Source of the DNA: JANQPX01 sp050633905
Lineage (GTDB): Bacteria > Pseudomonadota > Alphaproteobacteria > Geminicoccales > Geminicoccaceae
Reading direction: 5' to 3'
Assembly: GCA_050633905.1 (NCBI GenBank)
Contig: JBOEHJ010000050.1
Location: 110,007 to 174,006, forward strand
DNA length: 64,000 nucleotides
Shown here: piece after piece, positions 26,378 to 34,214 of the stretch
Layout: each line of letters begins with the position of its first letter
How positions within the stretch are numbered: position 1 is the stretch's first letter
Program-made: the position numbers and the translations under genes
The notes under the pieces: generated by a model
What the model was told of the DNA's origin: nothing
What the model saw: the letters and a program-made list of their open reading frames with translations, nothing else
Database searches by the model: none

Positions 26378-27265
26378 TCAGAGCCGGTAAACGCGGGTTG
26401 CGGTATCAGCGAAAATCGCCTGCGCCGCCCTCTGATCGAGATCGGACAAGGCTTGGCGATAGGCGTCTATGAGAGGGCCGTAGCCCGTCCAGAGTTTCTC
26501 GATCGGAAAGTTCGAGCCGAACAAACATCGCTCCACCCCAAACCAGGCGACCGCCTGGAGGGTGATGTTTTTGATGTGGTCGGGGTTGTTTCGATGGATG
26601 AAGGTGCCGAGTCCGGAGAGCTTGCAAACGACGTTCGGCTGAGCAGCGAGGCGCTGCATCCCGTCTTGCCAGCGGGCTTGGCCCGCTTCGGTGACATCTT
26701 CCAGCATCCCGGCATGTTGAAGCACGAAGGTGACGTCAGGGCAGGACGCGGCGAGCGTCGCTGCTGCCTTCATCTGCGGTGCAAAGACTTGGAGGTCAAA
26801 GCTCCAGCCGTAATCGGCAAGTCTCGCGATATTCCGTTGCAACGTTGGATCACTGACCTGCTCGGGTGAGCTTGCGAAGCGATACATCTCGTTGTCATGC
26901 CAGTGCAGCTGTTGGCGGACACCGCGCATCAACGGGTATTGTCGCAGCCTCTCCAGATCCCCTCGAGCATCGGCCTGCAGGAGATCGACATAGCCGACGA
27001 TCCCGTGGGGCCAGCCGGCAAGGTCAGCCACCGACTGCACCCAGGCTACCTCATCCTCAAACCGGTCCACCGCCCAGTTAGCCTGGACATAGACCGATTT
27101 TTCGATACCGGCCGTTTTGATGTCGTCGAGATATTCGTCGATCAGGTAATCTCGTCGGATCGCCTCATAAGGCCCGAAAATACGCGGTTGCATTGGCCCC
27201 ATCAGCCAGGGCAGGTTTATCTGCCGCCAGATATGATGATGCGCATCAACGGTCCCAGTCATCAT
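26378..27265 (-). CDS. Amidohydrolase-2 family metal-dependent hydrolase (lactonase-like)
   Basis: 295 residues, TIM barrel. The N-terminal metal motif is TVDAHHHIWRQ, with FVLQHAGM in the middle. The C-terminal FGSNFPIEKLW has Asn where the classic superfamily Asp often sits, a change common in this subgroup. Relatives hydrolyse sugar lactones and pyrone dicarboxylates. Its start overlaps the VWA stop by 4 nt, so translation is coupled. One of three hydrolases ending the cluster. Confidence 0.88.
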   Translation of the reverse strand: MMTGTVDAHHHIWRQINLPWLMGPMQPRIFGPYEAIRRDYLIDEYLDDIKTAGIEKSVYVQANWAVDRFEDEVAWVQSVADLAGWPHGIVGYVDLLQADARGDLERLRQYPLMRGVRQQLHWHDNEMYRFASSPEQVSDPTLQRNIARLADYGWSFDLQVFAPQMKAAATLAASCPDVTFVLQHAGMLEDVTEAGQARWQDGMQRLAAQPNVVCKLSGLGTFIHRNNPDHIKNITLQAVAWFGVERCLFGSNFPIEKLWTGYGPLIDAYRQALSDLDQRAAQAIFADTATRVYRL

Positions 27266-28389
27266 CTGGCCTCACGCGCGACATGCATAAGACGGTCCGC
27301 AACAGCAGCAACCGAACTGCCATCTCCCAAGTGATCGACATGTGGCAGGATCGATAACAACGCCGCCGTCCGTGGCTCAAAGTCAACGCTGTCCGCGTCC
27401 GGGCTGAGCCATTCGAGGCGCCAGGCTAGGCGGGCCAGTTTTTGGGTGGCTGATGTCATAGCGTCGTGGTTGCCGCGCTCGAGGCCGTCGGAGAGCACGA
27501 TCACCAGGGCGCCGCGAGCGAAACCTGCAAAGCGCGGCACGGCGAGAAAGGCTTGGAGCGCATCGCCGATGCGTGTGCCACCATCCCAGTCCGTCACCAG
27601 CCCAGACGCCATCGCCAAGGCCTGGTCGCGCTGCTGCCTGCGGATCGCTCGGGTGATGCGGGTGAGACGTGTGCCTAAGGTGAAGACCTCCAGCCTTTCG
27701 GCAGCGCGACCAAGGCTATGCGCCAGTCGCAGCAACCCGTCTGTTGCCGCCTTCATTGAGCCGGAAACGTCGATCAGCAGAAGAATGCGGCGCTGGGTGA
27801 GCTTGCGGCGCATTTTCGGCAAGACTAGCAGCTCGCCATCGCGGCGCACGGCCTCGCGCAACGCAAGCCGAAGGTTCCAGTGATCCCCACGGCGGGCGGC
27901 GGTCCGCCGATAGGCGCGTCGCTTCGGCAAGGCGGCAGGGGCCGCGCGTCTGAACCGGCGCAGGATCGTGGCTTCGTCCGTTGGTGCAAACTGCCTGAGA
28001 CTTAAAAGTTCGGCCGGGGTCGCTTGACCCCCGCTTTCTTGGAGGTCGCCGACTTCGGGCTCAAAAATGCTGTCGCCATCGTCCTGAATGCGAAGCTCGT
28101 CATCCTCATCATTGCTATGGGCCGGAGACTGCAAGGTTTGGCCAAAGAAGAACGCCCGAAACAGCGCATCGAATTCATCGAGCCGCTCTGGCTGCGGGCC
28201 GAGCAGCGCGCGTGCGGCCTGATAAACATCGTCCATGCTCTTCGGACCCAGCAAGCCGACGGCCTCGACAAAGCTCATCGTCTGCTCAGGCGCGATTGCA
28301 AAACCCTGCTCGCGCAGCAGCGCCGGAAAGTCGACGAATGGTTTGACGGCCTGGGGCAGAGGTGTCGCTTGGGTCAGGAGAGAGGTCAT
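27262..28389 (-). CDS. VWA-domain protein, CoxE-like
   Basis: 375 residues. An Arg-rich middle region precedes a C-terminal von Willebrand A domain with the MIDAS motif DVSGSM and the later GGTRIGDALQAF and VIVLSDGLERG stretches. In carbon monoxide dehydrogenase clusters CoxE works with the MoxR ATPase CoxD to mature the active site. Here it overlaps the MoxR gene by 4 nt. Role in maturation or remodelling of the molybdenum hydroxylase is inferred from this pairing. Confidence 0.9.
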   Translation of the reverse strand: MTSLLTQATPLPQAVKPFVDFPALLREQGFAIAPEQTMSFVEAVGLLGPKSMDDVYQAARALLGPQPERLDEFDALFRAFFFGQTLQSPAHSNDEDDELRIQDDGDSIFEPEVGDLQESGGQATPAELLSLRQFAPTDEATILRRFRRAAPAALPKRRAYRRTAARRGDHWNLRLALREAVRRDGELLVLPKMRRKLTQRRILLLIDVSGSMKAATDGLLRLAHSLGRAAERLEVFTLGTRLTRITRAIRRQQRDQALAMASGLVTDWDGGTRIGDALQAFLAVPRFAGFARGALVIVLSDGLERGNHDAMTSATQKLARLAWRLEWLSPDADSVDFEPRTAALLSILPHVDHLGDGSSVAAVADRLMHVAREAR

Positions 28390-29267
28390 GCCGCCGTGCC
28401 ATGAATGATCGCATCGAGACGATCGTCGATGTAGGCGAGATCATCCTGATCCTTGAGCGCCACGCCGATTGAGCGCCGAAACGCCGTCGGCCATTCCGCC
28501 CCCTGCCGGTTCAACAAGGTCGCCGCTTCCGCCCACTCCACCGTCTCAGCGACCCCCGGTGGTTTGGCGAGTGCCTCGGCACGAAGGCCGCTTACGGCAG
28601 CGACCACAGCCTGCGCCGTCGCTTCTGCAACAGAGCTCGCCCGCATCATCACGATCTGCGCTTCCCGCGCGGGATCGGGGTAATCGATCCAATGGTAAAC
28701 GCAGCGCCTGCGAAGCGCCTCATGCAGCTCACGCGTACGGTTGGACGTCAGCACTACCACGGGATGCTCATGCGCCCGGATCGTGCCACGCTCGGGAATG
28801 GAAATCTGGAAGTCGGATAGAAACTCCAGCAGCAGCGCTTCGAATTCGTGATCAGAGCGGTCGATTTCGTCGATCAGGAGCAGCGTGCTCTCTGGTTTTT
28901 GCAGGGCTTCAAGCATCGGCCGCGCAATCAGGAAATCGTCCCGATAGATATTCACATACTCATCGCCTGCTTGGCGGATCGCGAGCATCTGGCGCGGATA
29001 GTTCCACTCATAGAGCGCTGTTGCCGAATCGATGCCTTCATAACACTGCAACCGCACCAGCTTCCGCGCGAGCACCGCCGAAATCGCCTTCGCCGCCTCA
29101 GTCTTGCCAACACCAGGAGCTCCCTCCAACAGCAATGGCTTGCCGAGCGCCAGCGCTAGATACGCCGCCGTCGCCAGCCCCTCGTCCGGCAGGTATTGCG
29201 CCGAACCCAGAGCCTGGCTCAGTGTTTCCGGGCTGTCGATCCCAACGATGGTGGAGCGGACAGGCAT
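28386..29267 (-). CDS. MoxR-family AAA+ ATPase, CoxD-like
   Basis: 293 residues. Walker A is GAPGVGKTEAAKA, Walker B LLLIDEIDRSD, and sensor 1 lies in VVLTSNRTRELHEALRRRC. MoxR ATPases act as chaperones with VWA partners. The gene is preceded by a 115-bp gap, the largest inside this part of the cluster, which holds two palindromic motifs (29354-29380) and may contain an internal promoter. Confidence 0.93.
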   Translation of the reverse strand: MPVRSTIVGIDSPETLSQALGSAQYLPDEGLATAAYLALALGKPLLLEGAPGVGKTEAAKAISAVLARKLVRLQCYEGIDSATALYEWNYPRQMLAIRQAGDEYVNIYRDDFLIARPMLEALQKPESTLLLIDEIDRSDHEFEALLLEFLSDFQISIPERGTIRAHEHPVVVLTSNRTRELHEALRRRCVYHWIDYPDPAREAQIVMMRASSVAEATAQAVVAAVSGLRAEALAKPPGVAETVEWAEAATLLNRQGAEWPTAFRRSIGVALKDQDDLAYIDDRLDAIIHGTAA

Positions 29268-29353
29268 GGGCGCTAGTCTCTTCCCCTTTCCAAGCTTGGC
29301 ATACCTTTTCCCTCAAACTTGGGCGCAAAGCGTCGACCCCGGTTGTGACTGTG

Positions 29354-29380
29354 TGACGTCAATGAAGTGGTCATACCACT
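29354..29380. promoter_or_regulatory. Candidate operator before the MoxR gene
   Basis: TGACGTCA (29354-29361, perfect palindrome) is followed by AGTGGTCATACCACT (29366-29380), two 6-bp arms around CAT. The core TGGTCATACCA has the TGGTnnnACCA form known for FadR-type GntR regulators. Similar motifs occur in the gap at 53749-53898. Binding is inference. Confidence 0.4.
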
Positions 29381-29382
29381 AA

Positions 29383-30405
29383 CTAGCGCCGTGTCTGCGG
29401 TTGGGGGCCGCCTTGCGCCTTGATCGCGCGAAGAACTTTTTCGGGCGTGATGGGTAGGTCGTTGATGCGTACACCGACTGCGTTGAACACCGCATTGGCA
29501 ACAGCAGGTAGCACCGGATTGGCGCACATCTCGCCTGGACCCTTGCCGCCAAACGGCCCATCCGGTGCCGGTCGCTCCAGTACCGCAATGTCATGCGGAC
29601 AGACATCGCCCGGACCCGGCATGAAATACTCATTGAAGTCGACAGGACCATGTCCCCGATCGGGATAATAAGGCTCCGTCGTCTCATAAAGCGCGTGGCT
29701 GACACCCATCCAGGCCCCACCCACAAGCTGTTGCTCGACCAGCTTCGGATTAAGCGCCCGGCCGACCTCGTAAGCGCTATCCATCTTGATCATCGAGACC
29801 TCGCCGGTCTCGTCATCCACTTCGACCTCGGCCACGAGGGCGGCATGCGCATAGCAGGAAACCGGCGTCATCTCACCGGTCTCGGGATTGACGTCCGACA
29901 GCGGGATCAGAAAAATCCCACGTCCCGAGATCGTCTTCCCTTGCTTGAACTGTGCCGCGATCGCCACATCCTGGGTCGAGATTGAGCGCCCCGGCGCACC
30001 CTTCACATGAATATTGCCCTTGCCGTCGGTCTCGAGATCATCAGCATTGACCTCCAGCTCCTCTGCCGCCGCCTCCATCATCACACCGCGTGCTTCATTG
30101 GCTGCTGCAATGACCGCATTGCCTACACGATGGGTCCCGCGAGACGCAAAACTTCCCATGCAGTGGGGCCCGGTATCACTATCCGCCGTGTCGACATAAA
30201 CATCCTCGACCGGCACCCCCAACGTCTCCGCCGCAATCTGCCGCGTGACGGACTTCATGCCCTGACCAAGATCGATCGAGGACAGCGCCACGGTAAACTT
30301 CCCCGTCGGATTTGAATGCACCAACGCCTGGCTGGGATCACCACCAAGGTTCATCCCAATCGGATAATTAATCGTCGCAAACCCGCGCCCACGATGCTTA
30401 GCCAT
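29383..30405 (-). CDS. Molybdenum hydroxylase large subunit, C-terminal half
   Basis: 340 residues forming the second molybdopterin-binding region of the xanthine dehydrogenase/CoxL family, starting INYPIGMNLGGDPSQALVHS and carrying LSSIDLGQGM and, near the end, GGKGPGE, whose Glu is the expected catalytic base. A strong AGGAGG site overlaps the end of the upstream frame and its ATG is 1 nt into the previous stop. This half cannot work without the N-terminal half encoded just upstream. Nicotinate dehydrogenase of anaerobes is a known precedent for a two-gene large subunit. Confidence 0.92.
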   Translation of the reverse strand: MAKHRGRGFATINYPIGMNLGGDPSQALVHSNPTGKFTVALSSIDLGQGMKSVTRQIAAETLGVPVEDVYVDTADSDTGPHCMGSFASRGTHRVGNAVIAAANEARGVMMEAAAEELEVNADDLETDGKGNIHVKGAPGRSISTQDVAIAAQFKQGKTISGRGIFLIPLSDVNPETGEMTPVSCYAHAALVAEVEVDDETGEVSMIKMDSAYEVGRALNPKLVEQQLVGGAWMGVSHALYETTEPYYPDRGHGPVDFNEYFMPGPGDVCPHDIAVLERPAPDGPFGGKGPGEMCANPVLPAVANAVFNAVGVRINDLPITPEKVLRAIKAQGGPQPQTRR

Positions 30406-32042
30406 CAGCGCCTCCTCATTCCAGAGAGTCGCGAAAAGCGGCTGACGCCAGGTCGTCCCGGGGCGAGGCGGCCTTGACTTGGTGTCTCAGGCGGCGGCGA
30501 GGTTTGCGGGCTTGTTGTGGGGGACGATGATTCTTGGGTGGTTGATGGGGTGCTTGGACGTGGGGGCGGTGGGGCAGGGGGTGGTGTTCTTGGTCGTGGT
30601 GCCGCTCCGATAGGTGGCCTTGTTGGATCCGGCTTGGTCGGCATTGGCCTGGCTTGCGGTGCCGTTGCAAGGCCGTCGCGGCCGTAGGAGTTCATGCGCT
30701 TAAACTCGTCGCGGATAGGCCAGTTGGCTTTCTCGGCTGCGACTTGCGCGCACTCGACCAGCGCACAATTATGCGCCTCACGCCTGTGAGCCTTCATGTC
30801 GCCATCGCGATACGCATTCAAAATCCGAAACTCCACCGGATCCATACCGATCAAACTGGCCAGTTTGTCCATCTGGCATTCGAGTGAGAAGTCGGCGCCC
30901 GTCACCCCGAAGCCGCGCATCGCTGTCGCCGGCGTGCGGTTGGTGAACACGCAATAGACGTCCGATGAGACGTTGGGGATCGTGTAAGGGCCTGGGATAT
31001 GCGCGGTGCATTTGACGACGGCGTAGCTTGACAAGCGCGTGTAAGCGCCGGCGTCGAAATAACCGGTCATCTGCCGGGCGACGATGCGGCCATCATTCAT
31101 CACACCGTCCTTGATGATCCAGCGCTCAGCCCCACGCGGCGGTCCGACCTGCATTTCCTCCTGGCGATCGAACACGTGACGGACCGGCTTGCCAGTCAGC
31201 ATCGCACCCAGGATCGCAAGCGGCTCGACAATGCTGTCCACCTTGCCACCAAACCCACCGCCGACCGTTCCGCCAATGAAATGCAGCTGATTCGAGGGGA
31301 CGTTCAGAATCTTCGCCGACGTGTCGAGGGAGAAGAACAACGCTTGCGTCGAGGTATAACAGACAAAGCGGCCATTACTTTCGGGGGCTGCAATCGCACC
31401 ATTGGTCTCTGTGGGCGCATGTTCGATCGGGGACATCTGGTAGCGCTCTTCGAGCACATGGTCCGCCCCACGAAAGCCAGCCTCGACATCGCCATAGCGA
31501 AGCTGCTGGCGGTTATAGGTCTCGTGATACGTAAACGTGTTCTCGGGATAAGTCGGATTGACCGGCATCGCCCCCGGCTTGATCGCGTCTTCGACATCGA
31601 GGATATGCTGCAGCACCTCGTAATCGACGCGGACGAGAGCAAGTGCGGCGCGAGCCTCACGCTCGCTATCGGCAATCACCGCTATGACAGGCTCGCCGAT
31701 GTAACGGACTTCATCATCAGCAAGTGAAGGCTCATCGTCCTTGCCGAACTGCAAGAGGCTCAAGAGTGTGTTCAAGTTCACTGGCACGTCGGCGGCGCGA
31801 ACGATCCTGCGAACACCTGACGCGCGCTCAGCAGCCGATGTATCGATCGATCGGATGCGCGCATGGTGATGCGGGCTGCGCAGGCATTTCAGATGTAGCA
31901 GACCCTCAAACGCATGGTCGTCGAAATAACGCGTGCGGCCTGTGACATGGCCGATCATGTCCTGACGTTGGGTCGGTTGACCGATCTCGATTAGATTGTC
32001 GTCGCGCTCGTCGGCAAAAAGATCTTTTCTGAATTCGAGCAC
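30405..32042 (-). CDS. Molybdenum hydroxylase large subunit, N-terminal half with proline-rich tail
   Basis: 545 residues. An a/b-hammerhead domain (about 25-130) precedes the first molybdopterin region with GGTVGGGFGGKVDS. At the position of the CO dehydrogenase active-site loop it has TAMRGFG, so the Cys of true CoxL is absent and this is not a CO dehydrogenase. After about residue 457 homology stops and an ~88-residue tail rich in Pro, Ser and Thr follows to the stop. The start overlaps the 2Fe-2S subunit stop by 1 nt. The substrate is unknown; these enzymes hydroxylate heterocycles or aldehydes with water-derived oxygen. Confidence 0.92.
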   Translation of the reverse strand: MLEFRKDLFADERDDNLIEIGQPTQRQDMIGHVTGRTRYFDDHAFEGLLHLKCLRSPHHHARIRSIDTSAAERASGVRRIVRAADVPVNLNTLLSLLQFGKDDEPSLADDEVRYIGEPVIAVIADSEREARAALALVRVDYEVLQHILDVEDAIKPGAMPVNPTYPENTFTYHETYNRQQLRYGDVEAGFRGADHVLEERYQMSPIEHAPTETNGAIAAPESNGRFVCYTSTQALFFSLDTSAKILNVPSNQLHFIGGTVGGGFGGKVDSIVEPLAILGAMLTGKPVRHVFDRQEEMQVGPPRGAERWIIKDGVMNDGRIVARQMTGYFDAGAYTRLSSYAVVKCTAHIPGPYTIPNVSSDVYCVFTNRTPATAMRGFGVTGADFSLECQMDKLASLIGMDPVEFRILNAYRDGDMKAHRREAHNCALVECAQVAAEKANWPIRDEFKRMNSYGRDGLATAPQARPMPTKPDPTRPPIGAAPRPRTPPPAPPPPRPSTPSTTQESSSPTTSPQTSPPPETPSQGRLAPGRPGVSRFSRLSGMRRR

Positions 32043-32512
32043 TATCGTCGCCCTCCAGCAGCATCGAGGATCGCATTGATAATCGGCTCATAGCCGGTGC
32101 AGCGGCAGATATTGCCGGAGATCGCTTCCACGACCTCTTCGCGCGTTGGCGACGGGTTCTTGTCGAGCAACGCTTTTGCCGCCATCAACATACCTGGCGT
32201 GCAGAACCCGCATTGTGCTGCGAAATGCTCCATGAATTTTTTTTGGAGCGGATGCATGTCGGGTCCATTCGCCATCCCGCTAGTGGTCTCCACACGCCGA
32301 CCCGCGGCTGTTTCTGCAAGCATCAGGCAAGAGAGATGTGGCTCACCGTCGATCAGCACGGTGCACACACCGCAGGTCCCCTGACCGCAGCCATATTTCG
32401 GCGTGAAGTCACCGACGTCGCGTCGAAGCGTTTCCAGAAGGTTCTGCCCGCCCTCGACGAACACCGCCTTCTCGTTGCCGTTCAAACGAAACTGCATCGG
32501 CGTCTTGCTCAT
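32042..32512 (-). CDS. Molybdenum hydroxylase 2Fe-2S subunit (CoxS-like)
   Basis: 156 residues. The plant-type 2Fe-2S site is CGQGTCGVCTVLIDGEPHLSC, and the second, helical 2Fe-2S site is QCGFCTPGML with GNICRCTGY. All eight cysteines are present, so both electron-transfer clusters should form. The gene overlaps the FAD subunit gene by 4 nt and the large-subunit gene by 1 nt, pointing to tight translational coupling of the enzyme complex. Confidence 0.95.
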   Translation of the reverse strand: MSKTPMQFRLNGNEKAVFVEGGQNLLETLRRDVGDFTPKYGCGQGTCGVCTVLIDGEPHLSCLMLAETAAGRRVETTSGMANGPDMHPLQKKFMEHFAAQCGFCTPGMLMAAKALLDKNPSPTREEVVEAISGNICRCTGYEPIINAILDAAGGRR

Positions 32513-33321
32513 GCCATTTCTCCGAGCAGCAGGCGTTTCAAATGCACCGGCAACACCTCACGCCGATACCAGGCGGACGCCATCGCATCATCAGCAGGCG
32601 ACGTGCCTTCAGCAGCAACTGCGAGAGCAGCGGCGATGCCCGCGGCATCCAACGCCTTTCCCTCCAGCGCCCGCTCCACCGCAAGCGCCCGCATCGGCAC
32701 TGGACCCATCCCATTATAAGCTACTCTAATCGACCGCCCGCCTGCGGCGGCGGCAGAGGCGATGCTGAGGATGGAGATGCCTTTGGGTTTGACACGTGTA
32801 ACCTTGAGGAAGCGAAGATTGGCCGGGTCTCGGGGGCGCTGGACGGTGATGGAGGCCACAAGCTGTGCGGGCTGACGTTCGCGATCGCGCAGTAGGTCTT
32901 GAAGCGGCATATCTCGCGTACTGTAGCCGCCGGCCATTGCGACGGTGGCCTCGGCGACCAGGAGCGCTGCTGTCAAATCACCATAAGGATGCGGCGCGAA
33001 AAGATTACCGCCGATGGTCGCCATCGTGCGTATGGCGGGGCCGCCGACCAGTCGGGCGACGGGATGCAGAAACTCCAGCTCCCGGCTGGCGAGGATTTGG
33101 CTCATGGTGACGCCGGCGCCGATGGTCACCCGATCACCCTGACTATGGATCGAGTGAAATGCTGGATCGGAGGTCCTGACGATCGTCTCGATCGATTGGT
33201 CGCCTTCATTGAGCGCGCGCATTACCAGCGTGCCGCCCGCGAGGAACCGTGCCCCGCGATTGGCGGATAGTGCTCCCGCTGCATCGGTAAGACTGTCGAA
33301 GGTTCTGACATCGACCATCAC
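32509..33321 (-). CDS. Molybdenum hydroxylase FAD-binding subunit (CoxM-like)
   Basis: 270 residues. FAD-binding motifs ARFLAGGT and TMATIGGNLFAPHPYGD are clear, followed by the CO dehydrogenase flavoprotein C-terminal domain. It takes electrons from the 2Fe-2S subunit and passes them to an acceptor. It overlaps the upstream SRPBCC gene by 4 nt. The order FAD, FeS, large subunit is that of coxMSL. Confidence 0.93.
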   Translation of the reverse strand: MMVDVRTFDSLTDAAGALSANRGARFLAGGTLVMRALNEGDQSIETIVRTSDPAFHSIHSQGDRVTIGAGVTMSQILASRELEFLHPVARLVGGPAIRTMATIGGNLFAPHPYGDLTAALLVAEATVAMAGGYSTRDMPLQDLLRDRERQPAQLVASITVQRPRDPANLRFLKVTRVKPKGISILSIASAAAAGGRSIRVAYNGMGPVPMRALAVERALEGKALDAAGIAAALAVAAEGTSPADDAMASAWYRREVLPVHLKRLLLGEMA

Positions 33322-33758
33322 GCCAGCCCCATATGCTGCTTGATAGCGTTGAAGCCGGCTTCATAGATTTGCTCGCTGACAAGCTTGCTCATCATGTCAG
33401 CTTCGCCCGTGCGTGCGTCGAAGCGGCTTTCCCATTGCCAGAATGTGCGATTGCTGTCGGTGACCGGAATGAGGCGGACATGAGCGACGTAATTGAAGAG
33501 CGGCACGGGCGTTTCCAGGAGGCAATAGGAAAAGCAGGTTTCAAGATCGGAGAGCGTCAAAAGCTGTTCGCGTAGTTCCGATCCGTCAACGAGATGAAAG
33601 CGCCTGACACAACCAACCCTGTCATGGGCATGACCGCGCTCGATCTGACTGTCCTTGATCGCGGGATGCCAGATTTCATGACCGTTGAAATCGCGCAGCA
33701 CCTCCCAGGCCGCATCGATCGGCGCATCGAGAATGGTGCTTTTGACGACCTTGGGCAT
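33318..33758 (-). CDS. SRPBCC family protein (CoxG-like), second of a tandem pair
   Basis: 146 residues of the SRPBCC/polyketide-cyclase-2 fold, starting KSTILDAPIDAAWEVLRDFN. It is clearly paralogous to its upstream neighbour (same length; shared GHEIWHPAIKDS/GLPSWHPAIRES and VGCVRxF motifs). CoxG, an SRPBCC protein, anchors CO dehydrogenase to the membrane, so a docking or substrate-binding role is plausible. It overlaps the FAD subunit gene by 4 nt. Confidence 0.88.
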   Translation of the reverse strand: MPKVVKSTILDAPIDAAWEVLRDFNGHEIWHPAIKDSQIERGHAHDRVGCVRRFHLVDGSELREQLLTLSDLETCFSYCLLETPVPLFNYVAHVRLIPVTDSNRTFWQWESRFDARTGEADMMSKLVSEQIYEAGFNAIKQHMGLA

Positions 33759-33765
33759 GATCTGC

Positions 33766-34203
33766 TCAGCTGCCGAAATGCCGTTTCAGGGAGTCGAACC
33801 CACCCTGAAAAACGCCGCTGCCGATGAGGTCCACGAGCTCGCCTTCGCGCGCAGGATCACAATCGAATTCTGCTGACCATTCGGCAAAGGTCCGGTCACC
33901 ATCGGTGATCGGGGTCAGCCTGAGCGTTGCAATGTAGTTCTCCACACCCATCGGACTTTCCAAGATCGAATAGGTGCAAAACAGATCGTGATCGGAAAGG
34001 CCAAGCAGCCGTTCCCGGATGCGATCGCCATTCTGCAAATAGAAGTCCCGGACACATCCGACCTTGTCAGCGGGCTCCCCATCCTCAATCCGGCTTTCAC
34101 GAATGGCGGGATGCCAGCTGGGCAGCCCATTAAAATCCCGAATGCGCCCCCAGACCTTGTCCGCTGGTGCCTCAATCACACTGGATGTAAAAACCCGCGC
34201 CAT
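33766..34203 (-). CDS. SRPBCC family protein (CoxG-like), first of a tandem pair
   Basis: 145 residues, hydrophobic-cavity SRPBCC fold, beginning ARVFTSSVIEAPADKVWGRI. It begins 11 nt after the flotillin stop and ends 7 nt before its paralogue. The two differ mainly in the C-terminal third, so they may hold different ligands or form a heterodimer. Function inferred from neighbours only. Confidence 0.88.
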   Translation of the reverse strand: MARVFTSSVIEAPADKVWGRIRDFNGLPSWHPAIRESRIEDGEPADKVGCVRDFYLQNGDRIRERLLGLSDHDLFCTYSILESPMGVENYIATLRLTPITDGDRTFAEWSAEFDCDPAREGELVDLIGSGVFQGGFDSLKRHFGS

Positions 34204-34214
34204 GCTCTGCCCCC

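Noticed and set aside
30520..30700. Glycine-rich, microcin-like peptide readable on the plus strand
   Set aside because: It is simply the antisense of the Pro-rich tail (Pro codons read as Gly); no ribosome site or leader supports it.
29383..32512. Carbon monoxide dehydrogenase (coxMSL) assignment
   Set aside because: Gene order fits, but the large subunit has TAMRGFG at the active-site loop where CoxL has a Cys-containing motif.
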